Below the pieces are notes generated by a model, which ran no database searches, had not been told where the DNA came from, and saw only the letters and a list, made by a program, of their open reading frames with translations. A DNA stretch of 23,381 nucleotides from VAXT01 sp035318925. Its GTDB lineage: Bacteria; Actinomycetota; Thermoleophilia; Gaiellales; Gaiellaceae. The DNA lies in NCBI GenBank assembly GCA_035318925.1, contig DATHDS010000035.1, positions 1 through 23,381 on the forward strand, given 5' to 3'. Made by a program: the position numbers and the translations under genes. Positions 1 through 6,813 of the stretch are shown one piece after another (the first letter of the stretch is position 1; every line of letters starts with the position of its first letter).

Positions 1-180
1 CGGGTGATCGGCCTCACGCTCTCCAGGGCGAAGGCGAAGATCCGCGCGAAGCACTGCTCGGTGGGACGGATCCGGCGGGCGCACTCACGGCGAGTCGGGC
101 GAGTCATCAAGCAGAGCCCGCGGCCGGGCACGGTCAAGCCGAGCGGCTTTGCAGTGAAGCTCGTCGTCGGCCGGCGCTAA
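1..180 (+). CDS. PASTA-domain protein, C-terminal fragment
   Basis: The first reading frame is open from the window edge to a TAA at 178-180 and encodes the last 59 residues of a protein whose start lies outside. The fragment begins VIGLTLSRAKAKI and ends FAVKLVVGRR. This fits the end of a PASTA repeat: a V-x-G-x-x-x-x-x-A helix start, a middle strand, a K-Q-S-P-x-P-G-T turn and a final L-V-V strand. PASTA repeats bind muropeptides or act as spacers in serine/threonine kinases, penicillin-binding proteins and secreted proteins; which of these this is cannot be told from the fragment. A strong terminator follows at 202-234, so this is the end of its transcription unit. The stretch is rich in Arg, His and Lys. 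Confidence 0.8.
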   Translation, partial: RVIGLTLSRAKAKIRAKHCSVGRIRRAHSRRVGRVIKQSPRPGTVKPSGFAVKLVVGRR

Positions 181-201
181 GACAACCAGGACACGCGAAT
201 C

Positions 202-234
202 GAGAGGGGCGCCGGTCGGCGCCCCTCTCTTTTT
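202..234 (+). terminator. Rho-independent terminator
   Basis: A perfect 12-bp stem (202-213 paired with 218-229) with the loop GGTC is followed directly by five T residues (230-234). It lies 22 bases after the stop codon of the PASTA gene. The arms are GC-rich and the T-run makes this the clearest intrinsic terminator in the window. Confidence 0.88.
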
Positions 235-237
235 GGT

Positions 238-256
238 CCCGGGCCACAGGCCTGGG
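238..256. repeat. GC palindrome, copy 1 of a small family
   Basis: CCCGGGCC-ACA-GGCCTGGG forms an 8-bp stem (238-245 with 249-256, one G-T wobble) around a three-base loop. Close relatives with the loop ACA or ACG occur at 11661-11677, 16049-16067 and 16072-16092, always between genes. The right arm is extended by short GGGCCT repeats to about 264. It may be part of a terminator or a REP-like element. Confidence 0.5.
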
Positions 257-282
257 CCTGGGCCTGAGAGCACGACGGACCG

Positions 283-933
283 GTGACCGACTCGCGAACT
301 AGATATTTTGCGGACGTGCGGGTCGACCCATGCACGTTCGCCGCCGCTGTTGCTGCCGCGAGCTTTCTTGCCTTGACCGGCTGCGGAGGCAAATCAAGTA
401 GCAATTCGTCGTCGAAAGCAAGTCGCAACTCGTCGATTAGCCCGCCGGTCGAGCACGTCTCCGAGCCGAGGTACACCGGCTACCACATGCCATCGTCCTC
501 GATGGAGCCGACGCTTCACTGCGCCCGACCGCTCGCGGGCTGCCTGGCTGCCTACTCCGACCGGCTCCTGGTCGAGGCGTTCCGATCCCATCCAAGCCGG
601 GGCGAGATCGTCGCCTTCAAGATCCCGCCGGGGGCCATGCTCTCATGCGGCACTGGTGAGCCAGGGACATTCGTAAAACGGTTGATCGGCCTACCGGGAG
701 ATCGCTGGCGCGAGCAGGACGGCTTCATCTACATCAATGGCAAGAAGTTGAACGAGCCCTACGTCGAAGCGACGCGCCGGGACTCGGAGACGATCCCCGA
801 GAAGACGGTCCCCAAGGGCGAGTACGTGATGCTCGGCGACAATCGGTCGTCCTCGTGCGACTCGCGCCGCTGGGGCACGGTTCCGCGGAAGAACCTTGTC
901 GGCAGGGTCGTGAAGATCTTCCGACAGAGCTAG
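283..933 (+). CDS. lepB: Signal peptidase I, probable lipoprotein
   Basis: This 216-residue protein is a type I signal peptidase (S26 family), the Ser/Lys enzyme that removes signal peptides outside the membrane. Visible S26 boxes are the SSSMEPTL catalytic serine box (Ser73), RGEIVAFK (106-113), FVKRLIGLPGD with the general-base Lys132, and GEYVMLGDNRSSSCDSRRWG near the C-terminus. The N-terminus is odd: a short Ala-rich hydrophobic stretch (about 18-33) ends in LTGC, a convincing lipobox with Cys34, followed by a Ser/Asn/Lys-rich spacer. The usual family member has one or two membrane helices, so this copy may be lipid-anchored. The GTG start at 283 is the first that includes the hydrophobic stretch, and no strong ribosome binding site is visible. 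It stands alone between a terminator and a non-coding gap. Identification as a signal peptidase is firm; lipidation is inferred. Confidence 0.9.
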   Translation: MTDSRTRYFADVRVDPCTFAAAVAAASFLALTGCGGKSSSNSSSKASRNSSISPPVEHVSEPRYTGYHMPSSSMEPTLHCARPLAGCLAAYSDRLLVEAFRSHPSRGEIVAFKIPPGAMLSCGTGEPGTFVKRLIGLPGDRWREQDGFIYINGKKLNEPYVEATRRDSETIPEKTVPKGEYVMLGDNRSSSCDSRRWGTVPRKNLVGRVVKIFRQS

Positions 934-1278
934 GACCACGAGCCTCGCAGTCATGTGAGATCGATCTCCCCTGACACGGCGCCACAAGTGCTGGGGGCCT
1001 TCAGGACTTAGCAACAGTCTGTTGCAAAGTCGCGTCGGGGCGCGAGATGGTGGCGGACCCGCAGAACCCCAGGGGAGGACGAAATGGTCAATTTCCGCGC
1101 AGCGAACTGCCGGCCATCGAAGACCTGCCCTCGGTTTCCTGGCGCGTCGCTGCGTGCCCGTATGCGAGCGGAACAGTGCCAGGTCGCACGGGCCGCTCGC
1201 AGGAGGGTGCGCAGCGACGCGAGGCGGGCCCGGAGCCGGGCTCCGCCCGGCGGGAGGGCCCGCCGGCCAGGGAAGCGA
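934..1278. other. Intergenic stretch, no gene seen
   Basis: About 345 bases lie between the signal peptidase stop and the 3' end of the tRNA. Frames here are open only by GC bias and none has a recognisable product. The stretch holds a perfect palindrome GCAACAG-T-CTGTTGC at 1011-1025 and a GC-rich hairpin at 1247-1266 beyond the tRNA 3' end. Nothing else stands out. Confidence 0.6.
1247..1266 (-). terminator. GC hairpin beyond the tRNA 3' end
   Basis: A perfect 8-bp stem (1247-1254 with 1259-1266) with a four-base loop lies 12 bases past the 3' end of the minus-strand tRNA. There is no T-run on the minus strand, so it is only a possible terminator or processing site. Confidence 0.35.
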
Positions 1279-1360
1279 TGGGGGAGAGAGGATTCGAACC
1301 TCTGAAGGCTGAGCCAACGGGTTTACAGCCCGTCCCCTTTGGCCACTCGGGAACTCCCCC
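1279..1360 (-). tRNA. tRNA-Tyr (anticodon GTA)
   Basis: Read on the minus strand, bases 1360 to 1279 fold as an 82-nt class II tRNA. The acceptor arm GGGGGAG pairs perfectly with CTCCCCC, the D-arm region is CCCGAGTGGCCAAAGGGG, the anticodon loop is CTGTAAA giving anticodon GTA, a long variable arm follows, and the T-arm GAGGTTCGAATCCTC is intact. The discriminator base is A, as expected for tRNA-Tyr. The 3' CCA is not encoded and must be added after transcription. Confidence 0.95.
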
Positions 1361-1373
1361 GGCAGGGTCAGCC

Positions 1374-1379
1374 ATTGTA
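1374..1379 (-). promoter_or_regulatory. -10 element of the tRNA-Tyr promoter
   Basis: On the minus strand the hexamer TACAAT lies 13 bases before the first tRNA base, close to the housekeeping consensus TATAAT. A start about 7 bases downstream would give a short 5' leader. No convincing -35 is visible. Confidence 0.5.
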
Positions 1380-1438
1380 GCCGCGTCACCCCGGAGCGCC
1401 CGGAGCTGGGGCGCTGCGAGAGAGCACGGTCTCCCTGG

Positions 1439-2923
1439 TCAGGCAGCGACCGGTGAACGATCGGGAAGCTGCACGAAATCGAAGTCCGAGGGATCGAGCA
1501 CCCGCAACCGTTTCTCGTATTCGCGCATGTATCCGGGCCAGTTCGCGACGATCCGCCCGGTCTCGGTCCGGTACCAGGAATCGCACCCGGTCCAGGCGGT
1601 ACCGGCGAAGCGCGCCTGCACCTGGCGGTCGGTCGTTTCCTCCACCTCGGGACGGACGTCGATCGCTGCAGCCGCTCGGTCGCGGACGTGCTCGAGGGCC
1701 TGGCGTATGTATGCGGCCTGGGCCTCTTCGTAGACGATCAGCGAGCCGCCGGAGGTGTTCGTGTTGGGCCCGTACATGAGAAAGAGCGACGGGAACCCGG
1801 GAATCGAGATACCGAGATAGGCGCGGGCTCCGTCGGACCACGCCTCGCGCAAGGTCCGGCCTTCGGCGCCTGTGATCTCCATCGGGAACATGAAGTCGTT
1901 CGTCCGGAATCCCGTGCCGTAGATCACGCAGTCGACCTCATGCTCCGCGCCTTCGGCGGTAACGATGCTGTGCGGCTTGAGACGGGTGATCGCATCGGTC
2001 ACGAGCTCGACGTTGGGGCGCTGTAGCGCCCGCAGGAAGTACGAGCTGAACAGGACCCGCTTGCAGCCGAACGTGTAGTCAGGCCAGACTTTTCGTCGCA
2101 CCTCGCGGTCTCTGAGCTGCCAGCGCATGAAGAGAGCGGAGCGGGCTTGCCCGAGCCGCCCGACCGTTCGAGGGTGACGGATCATGAGCGTGAGCAACTC
2201 GCCGTACCGGTAGAAGAAGCCGCGGCGAAAGGTCTGAACGCCGGGGACGTACCGGATGACTGCCCTGACGAGCGCCGGGTACGGGCGATTCTTGCGCGGC
2301 AGGAACCAGTTGCCCGTCCGCTGGAACACGAGCAGGCGCTCGACCTGCGGGGCGATCTCGGGCACGAACTGCACGGCGCTTGCACCCGTCCCCACGACCG
2401 CGACGCGCTTGCCGCACAGGTCGTACCCGTGGTCCCACTCGGCGGAGTGGAAGCTGTGTCCTTCGAACTCGTCGCGCCCCTCGATGCTCGGGTAGGCGGG
2501 CTGGTGCAGCTGTCCGGTCGCAAGCACGACGGCATCGGCGTCCCACGTGCGGCCGTCGTCGCTCGCAACCGTCCATCGGCGGGAGTCGTCCCACCGGCAC
2601 GAGCTGACGACGGTGTTCGGGACGACGAGTCGATCGACGCCGTGGTCGTGGGCGACCTCGTGGAGGTAGCGGAGGATCTCGTCCTGCGGCGAACACAGTC
2701 TCGCCCAGTCGCGACGCTGGGCGAACGAGTACGAATAGAGCTGGCTCGCAACGTCGCAGGCCGAACCTGGGTAGGCGTTGTGGAACCAGGTGCCGCCCAG
2801 GCCGGATGCTCGTTCGAGAATCGTCACATCGGTGAACCCGTGCTTCCCCAGCTCGATCGCCGCAGCGAGCCCGCCGAGCCCCGCGCCAACGATCACCACC
2901 TTCGGGTCACGTCGGTCGGGCAC
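1439..2923 (-). CDS. Flavin-containing (Baeyer-Villiger-type) monooxygenase
   Basis: This 494-residue FAD- and NADPH-dependent monooxygenase inserts oxygen into carbonyl compounds or hydroxylates substrates; the substrate is unknown. The N-terminal FAD Rossmann motif is VVIVGAGLGGLAAA (GxGxxG at 13-18). The Baeyer-Villiger fingerprint FxGxxxHxxxW is present as FEGHSFHSAEW (153-163). A second, NADPH-binding Rossmann motif VAVVGTGASAVQ follows at 174-185, and a GTGFRTNDF segment lies in the second half. The frame stays open far upstream, but only because it runs antisense to the neighbouring reductase. The GTG at 2923 places the first Rossmann strand at residue 8, the normal position, and gives a family-typical length. 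No ribosome binding site precedes it; a -10-like TATTTT (2935-2930) puts the transcript start at or near the GTG. It is divergent from the reductase gene with 36 bases between. Confidence 0.88.
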   Translation of the reverse strand: MPDRRDPKVVIVGAGLGGLAAAIELGKHGFTDVTILERASGLGGTWFHNAYPGSACDVASQLYSYSFAQRRDWARLCSPQDEILRYLHEVAHDHGVDRLVVPNTVVSSCRWDDSRRWTVASDDGRTWDADAVVLATGQLHQPAYPSIEGRDEFEGHSFHSAEWDHGYDLCGKRVAVVGTGASAVQFVPEIAPQVERLLVFQRTGNWFLPRKNRPYPALVRAVIRYVPGVQTFRRGFFYRYGELLTLMIRHPRTVGRLGQARSALFMRWQLRDREVRRKVWPDYTFGCKRVLFSSYFLRALQRPNVELVTDAITRLKPHSIVTAEGAEHEVDCVIYGTGFRTNDFMFPMEITGAEGRTLREAWSDGARAYLGISIPGFPSLFLMYGPNTNTSGGSLIVYEEAQAAYIRQALEHVRDRAAAAIDVRPEVEETTDRQVQARFAGTAWTGCDSWYRTETGRIVANWPGYMREYEKRLRVLDPSDFDFVQLPDRSPVAA

Positions 2924-2959
2924 CGCGTCAAAATAGCGCGCGCGTTCTAGTATCGGCCC
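2924..2959. promoter_or_regulatory. Divergent promoter, probably leaderless both ways
   Basis: Only 36 bases separate the two divergent flavoprotein starts. On the plus strand TAGTAT (2948-2953) ends seven bases before the ATG at 2960. On the minus strand TATTTT (2935-2930) ends seven bases before the GTG at 2923. Each would place +1 on the start codon, and neither gene has a Shine-Dalgarno sequence. A minus-strand GCCGATA (2957-2951) is also present, without a matching -35. The assignment is inference from spacing. Confidence 0.45.
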
Positions 2960-4141
2960 ATGGAGACCTTCGACGTCCTCGTCGTCGGCGCCGGGCCGGC
3001 CGGCTCGACCGCCGCCTACCGGCTCGCCCGCGAGGGCGCCTCCGTGCTCCTCGCGGACCGTGCCCGCTTCCCGCGGGACAAGCCGTGCGGCGGCGGCCTG
3101 ACAATGCGTGCCGTCCGGCAGCTGCCCTTTCCGGTCGACCCCGTCGTCGAGGACCGAACGACCGTCGTCGAGTTCGGTCTCGACTTCGGCTCGCACTTCG
3201 AGCGCCGCACGGACGAGCCGCTCGTCCTCATGACCCAGCGCAACCGGCTCGATGCGTTCCTCGCCGAGGGCGCGGCGAATGCCGGCGCCGACTTCCGCGA
3301 CGGCGTGAAGGTGACCGATCTCGAGCTGACCAAGACTGGGGTCCAGGCACGCCTGAACGGTGCAAAAGTTGCTGCCGATACGGCACTCTGTGCGGACGGC
3401 GTGAACGGCGTCGGCGCCCGAGCCGCCGGCCTCGACGACGGGCGCGACTACGGCGTCGCGCTCGAGGCGAACGTCCCCTACGGCGTCGTCTCCCGCGAGC
3501 GGTACCAGGGTCGCCTCTGCCTCGAGCTCGCGAACGTGCCCGGGGGTTACGGCTGGGTCTTCCCGAAGGGCGACCACATCAACGTGGGCGTGGGCGGCTG
3601 GGAGCGCGAGGGGCCGCGGATGCGGGAGCATCTCTCGCGCTTCTGCCGCGAGTACTCGATCCCCGAGTCCGGCCTCGAGGCGCTCCGCGGCTACCGGCTG
3701 CCTCTTCTGCACGCGCGCGCGCGTCTCGCCAAGGGACGGCTCGCCCTGCTCGGCGACGCGGCGGGGCTCGTCGACCCGCTCTCCGGGGACGGGATCTACG
3801 AGGCGCTGCTCTCGGCCAAGCTCGCCGCGGGCGAGACCCTCGAGCTGCTCGCGGGCAACAGGGCAGATCTCGCCGGCTACGACCGGGATCTGCGGCGGGC
3901 GCTCTCGTCCCAGCTCGCAGCCGCCTGGGGCGCCAAGGTCGCGCTCGACCGGTTCCCGCGGTTGACCTACGCGGCCGTCCGCTCTCCCTTCGTCTGGAAG
4001 GCCGTCGTCTCGCTGATCGGCGGCGAGGTTCCCAGCCCGAGCGCGATGCGCGGGCTCCGCCGGGCCTCGCTGCGCGTGATCGAGGCGATCGCCCGCGCCG
4101 CCGGCGATCCCGGCCGCGCCTACCGCACGGCCCACACCTAA
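2960..4141 (+). CDS. Geranylgeranyl-reductase-family FAD oxidoreductase
   Basis: This 393-residue flavoprotein is of the geranylgeranyl reductase family, whose members saturate isoprenoid chains such as those of menaquinones, carotenoids or lipids. The N-terminal FAD motif is DVLVVGAGPAGSTAAYRLA (5-23), followed by the family box KPCGGGLTMRA (41-51). The second FAD box GRLALLGDAAGLVDPLSGDG starts near residue 257 and is typical of the p-hydroxybenzoate hydroxylase fold. The length is normal for the family. The ATG at 2960 has no ribosome binding site and is probably leaderless. Its TAA stop (4139-4141) forms the core of the -35 element proposed for pilT. The substrate cannot be told; isoprenoid or quinone reduction is the most likely role. 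Confidence 0.88.
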   Translation: METFDVLVVGAGPAGSTAAYRLAREGASVLLADRARFPRDKPCGGGLTMRAVRQLPFPVDPVVEDRTTVVEFGLDFGSHFERRTDEPLVLMTQRNRLDAFLAEGAANAGADFRDGVKVTDLELTKTGVQARLNGAKVAADTALCADGVNGVGARAAGLDDGRDYGVALEANVPYGVVSRERYQGRLCLELANVPGGYGWVFPKGDHINVGVGGWEREGPRMREHLSRFCREYSIPESGLEALRGYRLPLLHARARLAKGRLALLGDAAGLVDPLSGDGIYEALLSAKLAAGETLELLAGNRADLAGYDRDLRRALSSQLAAAWGAKVALDRFPRLTYAAVRSPFVWKAVVSLIGGEVPSPSAMRGLRRASLRVIEAIARAAGDPGRAYRTAHT

Positions 4142-4165
4142 AGACGCCCCTCAACGGTGCCGATG
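4139..4165 (+). promoter_or_regulatory. Sigma-28-like promoter of pilT
   Basis: TAAAG (4139-4143), 15 bases, then GCCGATG (4159-4165). This nearly equals the FliA/SigD/WhiG consensus TAAA-N15/16-GCCGATAA. The TAA of the -35 is the stop codon of the preceding reductase gene. The pilT ATG lies 18 bases after the -10, leaving a leader of about 10 nt. Confidence 0.65.
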
Positions 4166-4182
4166 CTGAGCGTGGCCCGCCC

Positions 4183-5352
4183 ATGGACCTCAACGCGCTC
4201 CTAAAAGCAGTCGTCGACAGCGGTGCGACAGACGTGCACCTCAAGCTCGGCCTGCCTCCAGTCATCCGCCGCGACGGCGAGCTTGGCCCGGTCGAAAACT
4301 GGCAACCGCTCACCGAGGCCGATCTCGAGGAAGTCCTTCAAGGCGTCACGGCGAGGACGCCCCACCGGCTCGAGATCTTCCGCGAGAGCGGCGAGCTCGA
4401 CACCTCGTACATGGCACCCGACCTCGCGCGCTTCCGCGTCAACGGCTTCAAGCAGCGTGGAACGACGTCCTTCGCCCTTCGAGTCATTCCGACAGAGGTG
4501 CCGTCGTTCGAACAGCTGCGCCTGCCCGAGGGAGTTCGCCGCCTGGCGGATGAGGCTCGAGGGCTCATTCTCGTCACGGGCGCGACCGGCTCGGGGAAGT
4601 CGACCACCCTCGCCTCGCTCGTCAACCACATCAACCGCACGCGCCGCCAGCACATCGTCACGATCGAGGACCCGATCGAGTTCCTACACTCCGACCACGG
4701 TTGCATCGTCAACCAGCGCGAGGTCGGCCTCGACACGGACTCGTTCTCGCAGGCGCTCAGGCGTGCGCTGCGCCAGGACCCCGACGTGATCCTGATCGGA
4801 GAGCTCCGCGACGCCGAGTCCGCCGAGACCGCCATGCAGGCGGCCGAGTCGGGCCACCTCGTCCTCTCGACCATGCACACCGTGGACGCGGCCGAGACGA
4901 TCGCCCGCATCATCGAATTCTTCCCGGGGATCAAGCAGCAGCAGATCCGCTCGATCCTCGCCGGCGTCCTGCGCGGCGTCGTCAGCCAGCGGCTCCTTCC
5001 TCGCGTCGCCGGGGGGCGGATCGGCGCGTTCGAGGTGATGGTCGTGAACGCGCGAATCGCCGACCTGATCCGCGACGACAAGGCGGACGAGATGCACGAG
5101 GCAATCGAGGAAGGCGCGTTCTTCCACATGCAGACCTTCAAGCAGGCGCTGATGGCGCTCGTCGTCTCGGGCGAGATCGACCGGGACGAAGCGGCGACCG
5201 CCGCCACGAACAAGCACGACTTCCTCGTCTCCCTCGAGCATGCGGTCAAGCACAAGGACGCGACCGATCGCGAAGCCGAGGAAGCCGTCGTGGCGGAAAC
5301 GACCGAGGACGCGCCCGATCTAAGGGTCGTTCGTCCGGTCGAAATCGCATGA
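4183..5352 (+). CDS. pilT: Type IV pilus retraction ATPase PilT
   Basis: This 389-residue hexameric AAA-type motor depolymerises pili at the cytoplasmic face of the membrane, giving twitching and DNA uptake in organisms that have it. The N-terminal PilT domain (about 1-100) includes ATDVHLKLGLPPVIRRDGEL. The ATPase core shows Walker A GATGSGKST (133-141), Asp box TIEDPIEF (160-167), Walker B DVILIGE (201-207) and His box GHLVLSTMHT (224-233). ARIADLIRDDK (290-300) corresponds to the AIRNLIRE retraction motif of the family. The C-terminus has an extra acidic tail (about 355-389). The frame is open upstream over the reductase gene, but the ATG at 4183 gives the standard PilT start MDLNALLKAVVDSGATD. 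The last bases overlap the ATG of the next gene (ATGA), implying coupled translation. Confidence 0.94.
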   Translation: MDLNALLKAVVDSGATDVHLKLGLPPVIRRDGELGPVENWQPLTEADLEEVLQGVTARTPHRLEIFRESGELDTSYMAPDLARFRVNGFKQRGTTSFALRVIPTEVPSFEQLRLPEGVRRLADEARGLILVTGATGSGKSTTLASLVNHINRTRRQHIVTIEDPIEFLHSDHGCIVNQREVGLDTDSFSQALRRALRQDPDVILIGELRDAESAETAMQAAESGHLVLSTMHTVDAAETIARIIEFFPGIKQQQIRSILAGVLRGVVSQRLLPRVAGGRIGAFEVMVVNARIADLIRDDKADEMHEAIEEGAFFHMQTFKQALMALVVSGEIDRDEAATAATNKHDFLVSLEHAVKHKDATDREAEEAVVAETTEDAPDLRVVRPVEIA

Positions 5353-6782
5353 GGCGGCTCCTCCCCACGTTCGCCGTCCTCGTCGTGGCGCTCGCAGCGA
5401 CCGCGGCGGCGGCCGGGGCTTCCGGGCCCGTCTTCACGATCGTTCCCTCCACGCCGGCGATGGTGCCGTTCGCGAGCGCCGAGACGCCCAACTCCGGGAT
5501 CGCCCTGCCTCCGGCATATCTGGCCCGACGGAACTCCGCCGGCCTGCCGTTCCCCGTCCTCCAGGGCCTGTGGCAGAAGGCGGGTGCCACCTACGGCATC
5601 CCGTGGCAGGTGCTGGCGGCGATCAACAAGGTCGAGTCCAACTTCGGGCGCAACATGGGCCCGAGCTCGGCCGGCGCGATCGGCTGGATGCAGTTCATGC
5701 CCTCCACCTGGCAGCGCTGGGGAATGGATGCGAACGGAGACGGCATCGCCGATCCGTGGAACCCCGACGACGCGATCTTCGCCGCGGCCCGGTATCTAGC
5801 CGCAGCCGGTGGGCGGACGGACATCTCGCGCGGGATCTTCTCCTACAACCACGCGCAGTGGTACGTGGACGAGATTCTCAGCCTCGCGCGGCTCTACGGG
5901 CAGAACAGTTTCGACATCCCTTTCACGTACGACCGGCTCCAGGTCAACCTCCAGGCCGCGGAGAAGACGATCGCGAAGCAGAACCGCGCCGTCGTCCGCG
6001 CGACCCTTGCCGCGCGCAGGCTCGCGCGGCGGACACGGGTCATGTATGCGAGAGCGGAGCGGGCTCCGTTGCTCTCCAACCGCCTCGCACTCGAGAAGCG
6101 CGCGTTCCAGGTCGGCACGAGGCAAGCCGCCGCGGCGGCATCGGTGGCAGCCGCGAAACGGAAGCTGAGGGCTGCCGAGAAGGCCCTCGAGAAAGCTCGG
6201 GCGAGCGCTTCGACGAGCTCGTTCACGCTAGGCGGAGCGAGTCTCCTCGCCGCTCCTCTTTACCAGGGCGACTACGTCTTCCCGGTCGGCGGTGGGCCCT
6301 CCGTCGTCTCCGTTGGCCATTACCACCACGACTATCCCGCCGCTGACATCGCAGCCCCGGAGGGCTCGCCTCTCTACGCGCTGACCGACGGTTTCATCGT
6401 CGATGCGTGGCACATGCCGAACGGGAACTGCGGGATCGGCCTGACCATGCGCGCGGCCGTCGACGCGCGCGAGTGGACGTACTGCCACATGTCCTACGAG
6501 GAGCCGGGGATTCAGCCTGGGATCGCGGTCTCGGCGGGGCAGCCCGTCGGCCTGGTCGGCCAGACCGGCCACGCAACCGGCCCGCACCTCCATCTTCAGC
6601 TTCAGCCGGCGAGCTCGTACCCGCAGGTCGAGTCCTGGTTCGCCGCCTTCGCGGGCAGCGCGTTCCGCTGGCAGGACGCACCGACGATGGACATGGGCCC
6701 GGTCTTCGAGGTCGTCGATGGTGGCTCGGCGCCGCCGTCAGACGATCCCGCAGTGATCACGTTCACCGCCGAAAGGCCTTAA
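5349..6782 (+). CDS. Lytic transglycosylase / M23 endopeptidase fusion
   Basis: This 477-residue exported protein has two peptidoglycan-cutting domains. A signal peptide (about 1-25) is followed by a soluble-lytic-transglycosylase domain (about 70-185) with KVESNFGRN containing the likely catalytic Glu96, SSAGAIGWMQFMPSTW and NPDDAIFAAARYLA. A charged Ala/Arg/Lys helix, probably coiled coil, spans about 195-285. The C-terminal M23 (LytM) domain has the zinc-ligand segment HHDYPAADIAAPEG (His327 and Asp333 likely), YCHM with His380, and HLH (413-415). It would cleave both glycan strands and peptide stems. The ATG overlaps the pilT stop (ATGA), so it is translated with pilT and probably opens the wall for the pilus. 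Its TAA stop forms the -35 of the next promoter. The alternative is a general cell-wall hydrolase unrelated to pili, which the coupling argues against. Confidence 0.9.
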   Translation: MRRLLPTFAVLVVALAATAAAAGASGPVFTIVPSTPAMVPFASAETPNSGIALPPAYLARRNSAGLPFPVLQGLWQKAGATYGIPWQVLAAINKVESNFGRNMGPSSAGAIGWMQFMPSTWQRWGMDANGDGIADPWNPDDAIFAAARYLAAAGGRTDISRGIFSYNHAQWYVDEILSLARLYGQNSFDIPFTYDRLQVNLQAAEKTIAKQNRAVVRATLAARRLARRTRVMYARAERAPLLSNRLALEKRAFQVGTRQAAAAASVAAAKRKLRAAEKALEKARASASTSSFTLGGASLLAAPLYQGDYVFPVGGGPSVVSVGHYHHDYPAADIAAPEGSPLYALTDGFIVDAWHMPNGNCGIGLTMRAAVDAREWTYCHMSYEEPGIQPGIAVSAGQPVGLVGQTGHATGPHLHLQLQPASSYPQVESWFAAFAGSAFRWQDAPTMDMGPVFEVVDGGSAPPSDDPAVITFTAERP

Positions 6783-6805
6783 CTCATTGCCCGTCCCTGC
6801 CGAAG
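6779..6805 (+). promoter_or_regulatory. Sigma-28-like promoter of the PASTA gene
   Basis: TTAAC (6779-6783), 15 bases, then GCCGAAG (6799-6805). The -35 contains the TAA stop (6780-6782) of the hydrolase gene. The ATG at 6814 is nine bases after the -10, so the message would be leaderless. Confidence 0.6.
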
Positions 6806-6813
6806 AGCGAAGT

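Noticed and set aside
1261..1380. tRNA gene as an integration site of a mobile element
   Set aside because: No integrase, no repeated tRNA end and no composition change were seen in the window.
691..1389. Minus-strand frame of 232 codons overlapping the tRNA
   Set aside because: It spans the tRNA gene and the antisense of the signal peptidase and has no recognisable product.
3354..3380. TGAAC-N15-GCCGATA inside the reductase gene
   Set aside because: It fits the sigma-28-like pattern but lies mid-gene with no downstream start in context. I keep it as a background match that lowers specificity rather than as a promoter.
2924..4135. N-terminal extension of about 400 residues to the minus-strand monooxygenase
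   Set aside because: It is fully antisense to the reductase gene, has low-complexity Arg/Ala/Gly/Glu composition, and the monooxygenase family starts at the Rossmann strand next to 2923.
3085..4182. Long plus-strand extension upstream of pilT
   Set aside because: It is an out-of-frame shadow of the reductase gene, very Arg-rich, and PilT proteins start at the ATG at 4183.
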